From JAAZMI01 sp050948785 (GTDB taxonomy: Bacteria; Bacillota; Dethiobacteria; DTU022; UBA8154), in assembly GCA_050948785.1 (NCBI GenBank), contig JBMNEM010000001.1, forward strand, positions 248,001 to 312,000: a stretch of 64,000 nucleotides of DNA, written 5' to 3'. Under the pieces are notes generated by a model. The model was not told the origin of the DNA. It searched no databases and was given only the letters and a program-made list of their open reading frames with translations. A program made the translations under genes and the position numbers. Below are positions 18,607 to 27,196 of the stretch, in pieces (the first letter of the stretch is position 1; every line of letters begins with the position of its first letter).

Positions 18607-21270
18607 ATGCTCGACAAAATGTTTTTGCAAGTTCTTAACATGAGCTATACCGCCGGGATCGTGATCCTTTTCGTGCTTGCCCTCCGGTTGCTGCTGAAAA
18701 ACGCCCTGAAAAAATTCTCCTATGCCCTTTGGGGTGCAGTACTTTTCCGGCTTATTTGTCCGTACTCCTTTGAAAGTATCTTCAGTCTTTTGCCTGCTAA
18801 GGCAGTTCCAATTGCCGGGGACATTGTTTATATGCCGGCACCGGGAACCGATTCAGGGGTAGCAATCAATAATGCTGTTCAGGCGGTACTGCCTGCAACC
18901 GCCCCTGCTTCATTTCCTGCTGTTGCTCCATATGCAGGTGTAGATCCGTTACAGCTGTGGATATTTTTCGGTAAAACTGTATGGCTTTTGGGCATGGCAA
19001 TATTATTGGTTTGCAGCATTGTTTCATTACTAAGATTACATAAACAGCTAAGCAAGGCAGTTCATAAAAAGGATAATATTTACCTTGCAGAAGGATTGGA
19101 AACAGCTTTTGTGATGGGCTTGTTCCGGCCAAGGATTTATCTGCCCGCAACCCTGTCCATAGAGGAAAAAAAATATATTCTTCTGCATGAAGAGACACAT
19201 ATTAAACGATTTGATCATGTGACAAGGATTTTCTCATTCTTTGTTCTATGCTTGCATTGGTTTAATCCCCTTGTCTGGCTGGCGTTTTATTTAAGCAACA
19301 AGGACATGGAAATGTCCTGCGACGAAGCTGTTATAAAGAAAATGGGCAATGAGTTAAAAAAGGAATACTCCCTTTCATTGCTTTCCCTTGCAATCGGCAA
19401 ACGAATTGTCGGCGGTATCCCCCTGGCCTTTGGCGAAGGTGACACCAGGGGCAGAATAAAAAATGTCCTGAACTTTAAAAAACCCGCTTTTTGGGTTATG
19501 GCGGTAACGATGATTGCTGTTATAATAATGGGAATTGGCCTTACAGCAAACCCTATAAATAGCATACGTTTACCGGATGCTAATGATGTTAATTTTTCCA
19601 CTGAAATGCTGGATAGGGTCGTTTACGGAACATTGATTGTTGGTGATAAAATAGTGGAATTTTCACAGGTGAAGGCCCCGGAATTTGTTGATTTTGTTAA
19701 AGAATTACGCGTAAGCAAAAAGGAAATCTCCAAAAATAGAGATGAAGGTCGTGACAGTACCAATCAAATTCATTTGGCATATGAGGGCTTTGGCAACGAT
19801 GGAACAACCTACAATCTTTATTTCAATTTTAGTACCGACTTTACTGAAATCTGGTTGGATAACAGTATTAAACCTGGTTTTTCCTACAGGGTTAAAAAGC
19901 CAAAGGAGGTTCAGGAGTTTTTTGAACGGCAGCTTGGGAGCGTAATGCAGATTGTGGAGATTGGCTCCGCCGAAGAACTATGGGAATCCCGTACAAAATA
20001 TATTGGGGATAACTCTGCGGTCGGCCGGCTTCTGGGGCTGATGCCTTTACCCGAAGATTTGCGCCATAATAGCTTCAAACTGCAAACCGGCGGGGCAGAA
20101 AGAGGGCTGGAATGGATCCTTGACGAAGCGGAAAATGCTGCTTACCAGGCCAGTCAATTTGACCGGACGGCGCTTTTGCTCTTTGCCCTGGTCAATAATA
20201 TGGAGGATTTCTATGTAACGACAAAAGATCCTTTTGGCGGGGGGACAAAACTTCATTATGACCGTGCATGGGCGAACAAAGAAGCTGGCGGTGATATCCG
20301 CGACTATGCCCAAAGCCCGGAAACGCTGCAGGAGTTGCTTGATCTTATAAGTTTGAAAGAAATTGATCCGAACATTCCGAAGTTGACAATTACTACGCCC
20401 CGCGATGAGTTCAGCCCGTTTATGAGCTCGATGTTCGGCTTTGAATTAGTGGTAAACGCACCTGGAAATCCCGCAAAATTTACCTATGCCTGCGCTAGAG
20501 GTTCCTTTTGCACCTATAAAGACGCTAAAATAACATATAAAGGTAATAACCTGACGACTGCTGAAAAAGTATATTGGTCACCGCTTGAAGGCGATGAATA
20601 TGTCTATTCAGGCAAAACGGGCAGAATCCTAATATCCGTTACGGCACTGGATAAGGATGGTAAAGTAACAGCCCATGGAACAGCGGTTATTGAATCTAGC
20701 CCTGAAGGCGGGTGGTTTAAGTTTATCGGGGAAGCCGCAGCTGGCGGCACTTTTACGGGAGCCGAAGGGAACGCCGGGCAGGAATGGTTGCCCCAGCCGG
20801 AAATAGAAGATCACGACCAATATCTTAAAGCTCTTGAGGAAGCCCAACAATCAATAAAAACAGAAGATATTTCTGTAGGGGATTCAGTAGGGGATCTGGG
20901 TAGCAATGAAGGAATAGCGCAGGCCTGGATGGAAGCATGGTTTGCTATGTTTAAGGTATTGCCGGAAAATAATATGGCCCGTATTGCAGATGGGGTTATT
21001 GATAGTTTGGAAATTAAGAAAATATCAAAAGAAGGACTTCCTAAGGCCTTCGTTTTTTCCGTTACCCTTTCTGTAAGGCCGACCTATCCGATCGCGCACA
21101 ATGCATTTTGGGCGGCTGGAAATACCGGCAATAGTCCGGGAAGAGATGAAACATGGGGGCAGATGTACCGGGAAGTGGAACTTCGCCTAGAAGACGACGG
21201 TTGGTACCATTTCGTTTCGATGGGAACGGGGGGTGTAGGAAACAGCACCGCATATGATTTTATTGAGTAA
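18607..21270 (+). CDS. BlaR1-like M56 membrane metallopeptidase with long extracellular C-terminus
   Basis: The 887-residue protein has N-terminal transmembrane helices and a cytoplasmic zinc protease domain with HEETH at residues 194-198 followed by KRFDH and a downstream EMSCDEAVIKK, the M56 signature. A further membrane helix (VMAVTMIAVIIMG) lies near residue 300. The remaining ~570 residues are probably extracellular, with repeated mixed alpha/beta sequence in place of the penicillin-binding sensor of BlaR1, so the signal is probably not a beta-lactam. It likely cleaves or triggers loss of the BlaI-like repressor encoded just upstream. No beta-lactamase gene is present in the window. Confidence 0.85.
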   Translation: MLDKMFLQVLNMSYTAGIVILFVLALRLLLKNALKKFSYALWGAVLFRLICPYSFESIFSLLPAKAVPIAGDIVYMPAPGTDSGVAINNAVQAVLPATAPASFPAVAPYAGVDPLQLWIFFGKTVWLLGMAILLVCSIVSLLRLHKQLSKAVHKKDNIYLAEGLETAFVMGLFRPRIYLPATLSIEEKKYILLHEETHIKRFDHVTRIFSFFVLCLHWFNPLVWLAFYLSNKDMEMSCDEAVIKKMGNELKKEYSLSLLSLAIGKRIVGGIPLAFGEGDTRGRIKNVLNFKKPAFWVMAVTMIAVIIMGIGLTANPINSIRLPDANDVNFSTEMLDRVVYGTLIVGDKIVEFSQVKAPEFVDFVKELRVSKKEISKNRDEGRDSTNQIHLAYEGFGNDGTTYNLYFNFSTDFTEIWLDNSIKPGFSYRVKKPKEVQEFFERQLGSVMQIVEIGSAEELWESRTKYIGDNSAVGRLLGLMPLPEDLRHNSFKLQTGGAERGLEWILDEAENAAYQASQFDRTALLLFALVNNMEDFYVTTKDPFGGGTKLHYDRAWANKEAGGDIRDYAQSPETLQELLDLISLKEIDPNIPKLTITTPRDEFSPFMSSMFGFELVVNAPGNPAKFTYACARGSFCTYKDAKITYKGNNLTTAEKVYWSPLEGDEYVYSGKTGRILISVTALDKDGKVTAHGTAVIESSPEGGWFKFIGEAAAGGTFTGAEGNAGQEWLPQPEIEDHDQYLKALEEAQQSIKTEDISVGDSVGDLGSNEGIAQAWMEAWFAMFKVLPENNMARIADGVIDSLEIKKISKEGLPKAFVFSVTLSVRPTYPIAHNAFWAAGNTGNSPGRDETWGQMYREVELRLEDDGWYHFVSMGTGGVGNSTAYDFIE

Positions 21271-21329
21271 TCGTTGCTGAGTGTTCGATTTTGTGAATAT
21301 CTTTTTCGGCCGATAATTTCCATAAAACT

Positions 21330-21464
21330 TTAAAGGAGCCCATCGGTTTTTAATTTTTCCTTTAATCTGGTAAAACTAATAGTTGGTTCATCCCTGCGTT
21401 CTGCAACAACAGCTAGATCATGAAGGTCTTCTAAAAGCTCCCTATATTCCTTTATTGGAGGTAT
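21330..21464 (-). pseudogene. C-terminal fragment of a Phd/RelB-type antitoxin
   Basis: The minus strand reads EYRELLEDLHDLAVVAERRDEP, then ISFTRLKEKLKTDGLL and stop, a typical C-terminal half of antitoxins of RelE-like toxins. The N-terminal DNA-binding half is missing; upstream of about 21464 the frame overlaps an unrelated plus-strand fragment. Confidence 0.65.
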
Positions 21465-21598
21465 TTCAAACCGGCACCCTGGAATTCGATATAAATGGCA
21501 CTGCAGAATTGGATGCACCCAAAATGCTCTCTTTTGCAGAAGAAGTAAATTCCCTGCTCGCCAAAAGCACCCTGCTGATAAGCAGCGACGGAGGTTGA
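21458..21598 (+). other. Unrecognised protein-coding fragment
   Basis: A plus-strand frame reads FQTGTLEFDINGTAELDAPK and continues to a stop at 21598 without a start codon of its own. The composition is protein-like, but I do not recognise a family. It abuts the antitoxin fragment on the other strand, suggesting a recombination junction near 21460. Confidence 0.35.
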
Positions 21599-21739
21599 AA
21601 AAGTAAAAAAGGTTGGTCAACTTTTTCAGTCTAAAAATGGGGGTGATTGTATGGATATAAAAAAACTACGGAAAAGTACCGGCTATGTTCATCCCTCAGG
21701 AGCTGATGATCATAGCGCCTGCAGTAAGGATGTTTCGCT

Positions 21740-21817
21740 ATGGCACATATATCTTTAAGGGTATCTGACGCCACAGAAGAAATGTCTATTAAGGCTGCCG
21801 GGAAAAACAAAAAATAA
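21740..21817 (+). pseudogene. N-terminal remnant of a RelB-like antitoxin
   Basis: MAHISLRVSD is nearly identical to the start of the intact antitoxin at 10406 (MAHISFRVSD). After about 15 codons it runs into the start of the duplicated comEC upstream segment (21789) and stops at 21817. Confidence 0.65.
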
Positions 21818-22691
21818 AAGGAAAAACAGGGTAAGGTGGAGAAATTCCCCATGTACTTGGAATCTATGGTTAAGGGGTATTCTGATGGCCCGTTCCCTGG
21901 TTTTTCTGACATCTTTCTACGTCCTGGGAATCGTCCTGGGGCGTTATTATTTTTCTGTTGCTGTATCTATTTACTTGCTGATTGGTGCGCTGGCCTGGGT
22001 TTTGTTCAACCTTATTTTTAAAAGTAAAGGCTTGCAGGCGTTTGTTTCTTTGTTGATTCTCTTTCTGGCTGTTGGCAGTTTAGTTTTAAATATTTCTTTA
22101 CAGAAAACCATCGGCAATATCCGTGCTTTCAACGGGGAAAAGTGTACACTGATGGGTATGATCGAGGATGAGCCCCTGTGGCGTGATGATGACGTAGTTT
22201 TCCCTCTGCGTCCAGAAAAGTTGGTTCTAGAAGGTAAAGAACATTCTGTAAGCGGCACGGTGCGGGTTGTGCTCCGGCTGAAGAATTTCTGGGGCGGTGG
22301 CACGGACGACAGTGAAAGGGGTGAGTCTGCAGAAAAGGATAAAAGGAATACAGAAGATCAGGAAAACAAGGCCGGTGAGGCAGACTTATATTTTTTATCC
22401 TACGGCCAGCAAGTATCCCTGGAGGGCATGCTCTACGAGCCGCAAGGAAAGCGCAACCCCGGTGGTTTTGTTTACCGTGCTTTCCTGGAAACACAGGGGG
22501 TGGCGGCCACTTTTTACGGCGCGGCAAAAGATACAGTCCATCTCGGCCTCTCCCCGGAGCTGTCTTACCTGCGCCGGACGGCTCTGCAGGTCAAGGAGAA
22601 AATGTCGGCGATTTTAAGGGCGTACCTGCCGGAAAAAGAGGGCAACCTGCTCGTGGGAATGCTTTTCGGTGAGCGAAGGGCGCTGGATCCG
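21789..22691 (+). repeat. Segmental duplication, copy 2 (5' part of intact comEC)
   Basis: This is the full-length partner of 14558-15416. It includes the ~46 bases missing in copy 1 and continues into the rest of comEC. Confidence 0.9.
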
Positions 22692-24422
22692 ATTACGGAG
22701 CAGATGTTTAAAACTTCCGGGGTATCTCACCTGCTGGCAGTTTCCGGATTACACGTCGGATTGGTAGCCGGGTTCCTTTTGCTTTTCTGGCGCAAAGCCG
22801 CCGGACAGGGATGGTGCTCTTTTTTGTTGAGTGCACTGTTTCTTTTTTTATATGTTTTTTTGTGCGGCCTCAAACCTGCTGCACTGCGGGCTCTGCTCAT
22901 GTTTCTTTTAGCGGGGGGCGCCCTTTTTTTTGACCGGCAAAATGATTTGCCCACGGCTTTGGCAGCTGCGGCTTTAGTTACCCTTCTTTATCGTCCTCTT
23001 TATTTGTTTTCTGCCGGTTTCCAACTTTCTTATACAGCCACGGCGGGACTTATTTTTTTTGCTCCTTATTTGCAGGAAAAAATCGGCGCTATGCTGGCGG
23101 GGTTGGGGAGCCCTCCCTTCATTATTGAAAAAATATCTCCCCTGCTGGCGGTGACCATGGCGGCTCAAATAGGTGTTCTTCCCCTGACTGCCTATTATTT
23201 CCGGGAGGTTTCCCTGGTTGCTCTTTTTACCAATTTGCTGATTCTGCCGGTGATGGCCCTGGTCCTGGGCATCGGCCTTCTTTCCGCACTGCTGGGGCTG
23301 ATCCTGCCCCTGGCCGGTGCGCTTTTCAACCTGGCCAATTATCCGCTTTTGGCCTATATCCTTTTTATTACCACAAAAGTGGGCTCCCTGCCTTTTTCCT
23401 ATTGCCGGGTTTATCCTCCGCACCTGCCGGAGCTTTGTTTGTATTATGCTTTTTTTGTGGTGTTGGCCGGTGGGGGAAAAAAGTATTTCCTTTCCTTATA
23501 CCGCTATCTGCGAGGGCGGGTGCGCATGTTTCATCTTTTAATTTTTTTTCTGCTCACGGCTCTTGCTTTCACCTGGTGGGGGCTGCCGGGTATCGGACGG
23601 CGGCCTCTGGAAGTAGTCTTTTTAGATGTGGGGCAGGGGGATGCTATCTTGATCCAGACTCCCCGGGGGCGAAACATTCTTTTGGATGGTGGCGGCAAAC
23701 CGGCTTATCTGGGGGATATTGCTGAAACAGGTTATTTTGTGGTGGTGCCTTTTCTGGAATACCGCCGCATCAAAAAACTGGACCTGGTGATCATCAGTCA
23801 TCCCCATGAAGATCATTATGGAGGACTTTTTGCTGTTTTAGAGAGAATCCCCGTGAAAATGCTGGCGACTAATGACGAATCTTCGGAGACAGGCTCTTAC
23901 CGCGAACTTTTGGCTCTGGCCGGGGAAAAAGGTATTTCCCGGGAAATCCTGCGGGAAGGCAGCCGGTTTATGGTGGAACCATCCCTGGAGATCTGCGTTT
24001 TAAATCCGCCCCGGGAATTATGGCGAGGAACGGACAGCGATACGAACAACAATTCGTTGGTTTTGCACCTGCGCTACAAGGAAACGGGTCTTCTTTTGAC
24101 AGGAGATGTCGAAGCAAAAGCTGTCGAATATCTTTTAAAGCAAAAAAATATTCCGGCGTGCCAGGTTTTAAAGATACCGCACCATGGGGGTGCTCTTGCC
24201 AATTTACCTCTTTTCCTGGACAATGTTCTTCCCCCCGCAGCGGTAATCAGTGTCGGGGCCAATTCTTTCGGCCACCCGCATCCTGAAACACTAACTGCCC
24301 TGGAGGAAAGGGGGCTACAGATCTTCCGTACAGACCTGCATGGTGCGATAACACTGCAGAGCAATGGCTGCGCCTGGAAAGCTAAAACCATGCTGCCACT
24401 GCAAAAAACTTCCGAAAAGTGA
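21885..24422 (+). CDS. comEC: ComEC/Rec2 competence DNA channel protein
   Basis: This 845-residue polytopic membrane protein carries transformation DNA across the cytoplasmic membrane as single strands. It shows the N-terminal DUF4131-like region, the Competence domain starting near GERRALDP and SGVSHLLAVSGLHVGL with many hydrophobic helices, and a C-terminal metallo-beta-lactamase-like domain (FLDVGQGDAILIQTP, SHPHEDHYGG from residue 638, LTGDVE, KIPHHGG). The length is normal for the family. The start ATG follows AAGGGG. The 5' third is duplicated at 14.6-15.4 kb, and a Glu/Lys-rich insert (near residue 140) is shared by both copies. No comEA is adjacent. Confidence 0.93.
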   Translation: MARSLVFLTSFYVLGIVLGRYYFSVAVSIYLLIGALAWVLFNLIFKSKGLQAFVSLLILFLAVGSLVLNISLQKTIGNIRAFNGEKCTLMGMIEDEPLWRDDDVVFPLRPEKLVLEGKEHSVSGTVRVVLRLKNFWGGGTDDSERGESAEKDKRNTEDQENKAGEADLYFLSYGQQVSLEGMLYEPQGKRNPGGFVYRAFLETQGVAATFYGAAKDTVHLGLSPELSYLRRTALQVKEKMSAILRAYLPEKEGNLLVGMLFGERRALDPITEQMFKTSGVSHLLAVSGLHVGLVAGFLLLFWRKAAGQGWCSFLLSALFLFLYVFLCGLKPAALRALLMFLLAGGALFFDRQNDLPTALAAAALVTLLYRPLYLFSAGFQLSYTATAGLIFFAPYLQEKIGAMLAGLGSPPFIIEKISPLLAVTMAAQIGVLPLTAYYFREVSLVALFTNLLILPVMALVLGIGLLSALLGLILPLAGALFNLANYPLLAYILFITTKVGSLPFSYCRVYPPHLPELCLYYAFFVVLAGGGKKYFLSLYRYLRGRVRMFHLLIFFLLTALAFTWWGLPGIGRRPLEVVFLDVGQGDAILIQTPRGRNILLDGGGKPAYLGDIAETGYFVVVPFLEYRRIKKLDLVIISHPHEDHYGGLFAVLERIPVKMLATNDESSETGSYRELLALAGEKGISREILREGSRFMVEPSLEICVLNPPRELWRGTDSDTNNNSLVLHLRYKETGLLLTGDVEAKAVEYLLKQKNIPACQVLKIPHHGGALANLPLFLDNVLPPAAVISVGANSFGHPHPETLTALEERGLQIFRTDLHGAITLQSNGCAWKAKTMLPLQKTSEK

Positions 24423-24888
24423 TCTGTTTTTGCTGCCCAGGCTGAGGCTTAAACAGGTTTTTTAAGTCTACACTATAGCTTGTGCGTGAAAATGCCGGGT
24501 GGAAAAAGACAGTCAGGGCTAAAGATGGTTAAATGAATAATCACCAAGGCCTTTCGAGTCAATAATAAGCATGAAAATGACTTTTTCTAAAATCATTGTA
24601 TCTACTCAGCTTAAAAAATTGGTGTTGTATCAGGTGCCTTCACTTATACAATGGTTTTAAAAACGTCACCAAAAAGTTCTAATAACCGCTCATACGGGAT
24701 CGTTTAATACTCCAAATTAATGGGCTTGTACACAAAGGCGGTTACCCAACATGGATAACCGCCTTTACTCTGCTTTAGATCTGAAAACAGGCAAATGGAG
24801 AAGACTTTCGAAGAACCTTTTCAGCCAATTTGTCTGGGCGCTCCGGACATATTATCATGGTCATGTTTTTCTTATGGCCTTATTGACA
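24423..24888. other. Intergenic region between convergent genes
   Basis: No gene is supported. It contains the inverted repeat at 24734-24766 and a stretch of AT-rich sequence. A frame starting at 24751 is not convincing because it runs antisense through the neighbouring gene. Confidence 0.5.
24734..24766. terminator. Inverted repeat, probable bidirectional terminator
   Basis: AAAGGCGGTTA and TAACCGCCTTT form a perfect 11-base stem with an 11-base loop between the convergent comEC and glycosidase-like genes. Short T runs flank both sides. Confidence 0.55.
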
Positions 24889-26697
24889 CTAAAGCTCTAT
24901 GTTGCTGTCATCCTTATAGAATACGAGAGCGTTGGGGATCAGCCGGCTGGGTTTGGTTATAGACAGGCCATGCAAAAGGAGACCGGCCGAACCGCCCCCG
25001 TCCAAGTTTATGGCCTTGGAAACCCCGAGATCTTCTTGCAGAATGGTGCCTAGCTGGCCCAGAGTGGCCGGCGTAGTGCTGATTAAAATTATGCGCCCGT
25101 CAGAACGGAGGGCCAGTGCTGAACGGATGGCGGGAACCCTGGAAACAGGAGCGACGATTTGACTGTCTTTTATGATTAAGGGCCAGCATGTAAAAGCTTC
25201 TTGAATATCCGACCAATCAACGCTATTCCCCTCTTTATCTTTAAGTATGATCTCATAGGCCACTTGCCTTCCCGGTAGAAAGTGCTGCAATGCTTCTTTT
25301 TGCAGATACTCCGTAAAGGTGATGACGTAGCCCCCGGGAGGAATTGGGGCGTCAACATTTTGGACGCAGTCCAGGATAACCCCGTTTTTATCCACAAGCA
25401 CGGCCGTGCCATAATCAAAACCGATACTCTTTCCTCTGGTCGCGGTAAAGATGTAGATGGAAGGGTTGTCCGGTGTGGGGGTATGATTCAGGCCAAAGGC
25501 GCCCCAGTTGTGGACAACCAGGTCATTGTCCATGACGGTACCCTTAATCTCCACATCCAAATCGGCAATCCTGATTTCTTTTTCGGCCGTGAAGCCAACA
25601 GTGGTTCCTATTTCACCGGTATGTATTATTTTTCCCTCTGTGATGATCGTCCCGTAGGGATCCGGATATTTACCGGTGGGATTGAAATAAGTGCCGTTAA
25701 TGATGGCTACCGGGTTCTGGAAATAAGAAGCAAAATTGCGCAGTGAAGTCGCCTTGCCAATCTGTCCTTGAGCCAAAGAAACTTTCGGCTGCAGGGTGGG
25801 GGAGAGCTCTACTGTATGTACTCCAACTACAAAAGAATCATCCTGCGCGGTCTCCACGTCATCATTTTCGAGGACATTTTCTGATTGGTCATTTTTACCG
25901 GGTTCTGCTTCTTCGGCTGCTTTTTCCGTTTCTTTCTCCTGAGGGGCAAACTCTCGTTCCAGGTAACGATAATGGGCCAGTCCCGTTTCCAGATAAACCT
26001 TTTTTTCTGTAGCAACCCAATTTACCTGCAGATCCCCAAAAAATTCACCAATAAAGCGCAGGGGGACCAGTACCCGGTTATCAAGCAGTAAAGGCGGCAC
26101 ATCGAGGGTGTGTGTTTCGCCATTGAGCAGTGCTTCCTGCTGGTTAACGGTTAATTTCAGGGTGCGGCCTCCCTTGCCGGCAGTAACCGTTTTGGAGGCA
26201 TTGTCCCAGCTGACTTGGGCCCGCATGGCTTCAAAAAGTGCCCGGAAGGGAACAAGGAGCCTGTCCTTTTCCAGGGCTGGTTGGACATCAAAAACAATTT
26301 GCAACCCATCCAGGAAAACAAGAATCTCTTTTTCTTTTTCATCATCCAATATTACTGTTTCCTGTGCTGCTGTTTCCTTTGCTTCATCTTCACTTTCACT
26401 TTCTGCAGCCGCTGTCATTGCTTCTGCTTTTGGGGCTTCTGTTTCCAGAGTATCTTCTGCTACTGCTGTTACTATTTCCCCAGCTGTCTGGGGCGCATTA
26501 ATTTTGTTATCTGCCGGGTTGACTGTGCCGGCAGATAAAACCGGGCTTGGTGAGCAGTGTTCATCCAAGTCTCCCGCTTGCGCCAGAGCAGGCGCGGTGA
26601 GAAAGTTCATGCTGCAAAAAACAAAAGCACTCCAAAGGCATATACTGGCCAGTAGCATTCCTGGCCGCAGCGGTTTTTTAAACAAAACAAGTTTCAT
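24889..26697 (-). CDS. Secreted phosphodiester glycosidase (NAGPA) with copper amine oxidase-like N-domain
   Basis: The 602-residue protein starts with a signal peptide (FKKPLRPGMLLASICLWSAFV, cleavage near ALAQ). After an acidic Ala/Glu-rich linker it has a copper amine oxidase N-domain-like stalk with the repeated LLVPFRALFEAM and VLVPLRFIGEFFG motifs, common in wall-associated proteins of anaerobic Firmicutes. After a second linker come the NAGPA motifs: INGTYFNP, then FDYGTAVLVD, and the terminal INLDGGGSAGLL. The NAGPA domain hydrolyses phosphodiester-linked sugars; in bacteria the substrate is probably a wall polymer (inference). It is transcribed alone. Confidence 0.87.
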   Translation of the reverse strand: MKLVLFKKPLRPGMLLASICLWSAFVFCSMNFLTAPALAQAGDLDEHCSPSPVLSAGTVNPADNKINAPQTAGEIVTAVAEDTLETEAPKAEAMTAAAESESEDEAKETAAQETVILDDEKEKEILVFLDGLQIVFDVQPALEKDRLLVPFRALFEAMRAQVSWDNASKTVTAGKGGRTLKLTVNQQEALLNGETHTLDVPPLLLDNRVLVPLRFIGEFFGDLQVNWVATEKKVYLETGLAHYRYLEREFAPQEKETEKAAEEAEPGKNDQSENVLENDDVETAQDDSFVVGVHTVELSPTLQPKVSLAQGQIGKATSLRNFASYFQNPVAIINGTYFNPTGKYPDPYGTIITEGKIIHTGEIGTTVGFTAEKEIRIADLDVEIKGTVMDNDLVVHNWGAFGLNHTPTPDNPSIYIFTATRGKSIGFDYGTAVLVDKNGVILDCVQNVDAPIPPGGYVITFTEYLQKEALQHFLPGRQVAYEIILKDKEGNSVDWSDIQEAFTCWPLIIKDSQIVAPVSRVPAIRSALALRSDGRIILISTTPATLGQLGTILQEDLGVSKAINLDGGGSAGLLLHGLSITKPSRLIPNALVFYKDDSNIEL

Positions 26698-27196
26698 ATA
26701 ATTCTCCTTTCTGGATAATGATTACCAGTATATTATAATTTAACTAATGTGGAAATTTAAGTCAAATGTAAATTATGGTAATTAATTCCCGCCTAGCACA
26801 ATTTTTTTCAATTACCAGGGATAAATCCGGGGAGAAATTCCTTATTCCGAGGGTATTAATGGGCATGACATCTTTATTCAAGAAATTAGGGTTTGGAGCT
26901 TCCGGGCGGGAATTTTGAAAATAAAAGCAAAATGGTAATGATCCCAGGTTTTGTCATCCCCCTACTAAGACGGTAATTTCCGGAAAAAGTTCTTTAGTGT
27001 CATGCTTATTAAATGACCGATAGAAATTCGGGAGTCTTCCTAGCCTGGGGATGAGCTTATACTGAGTTGTAATTATTCTTTTAAAACAGCAAGGGTTTTC
27101 AACTTTTTTCAAGAATGATCTTGTATTAACCATTAATATGCAAATAATTTTATAGTAATTTTTTATAATTTAATATTTTCTAGGGGTGGAGATTAT
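26698..27196. other. Non-coding region upstream of nrdD
   Basis: No gene. It carries a perfect 10-base inverted repeat (AATTCCCGCC at 26784-26793, GGCGGGAATT at 26905-26914) around 111 bases, possibly a structured RNA or divergent regulatory element. I do not see a clear NrdR box. Confidence 0.45.

Noticed and set aside
14558..22691. Composite transposon bounded by the comEC repeats
   Set aside because: The repeats are direct copies of a chromosomal gene, with no transposase, terminal inverted repeats or target duplication visible.
24751..25053. Plus-strand frame near the end of the glycosidase-like gene
   Set aside because: It starts inside an inverted repeat and runs antisense through a well-supported gene.
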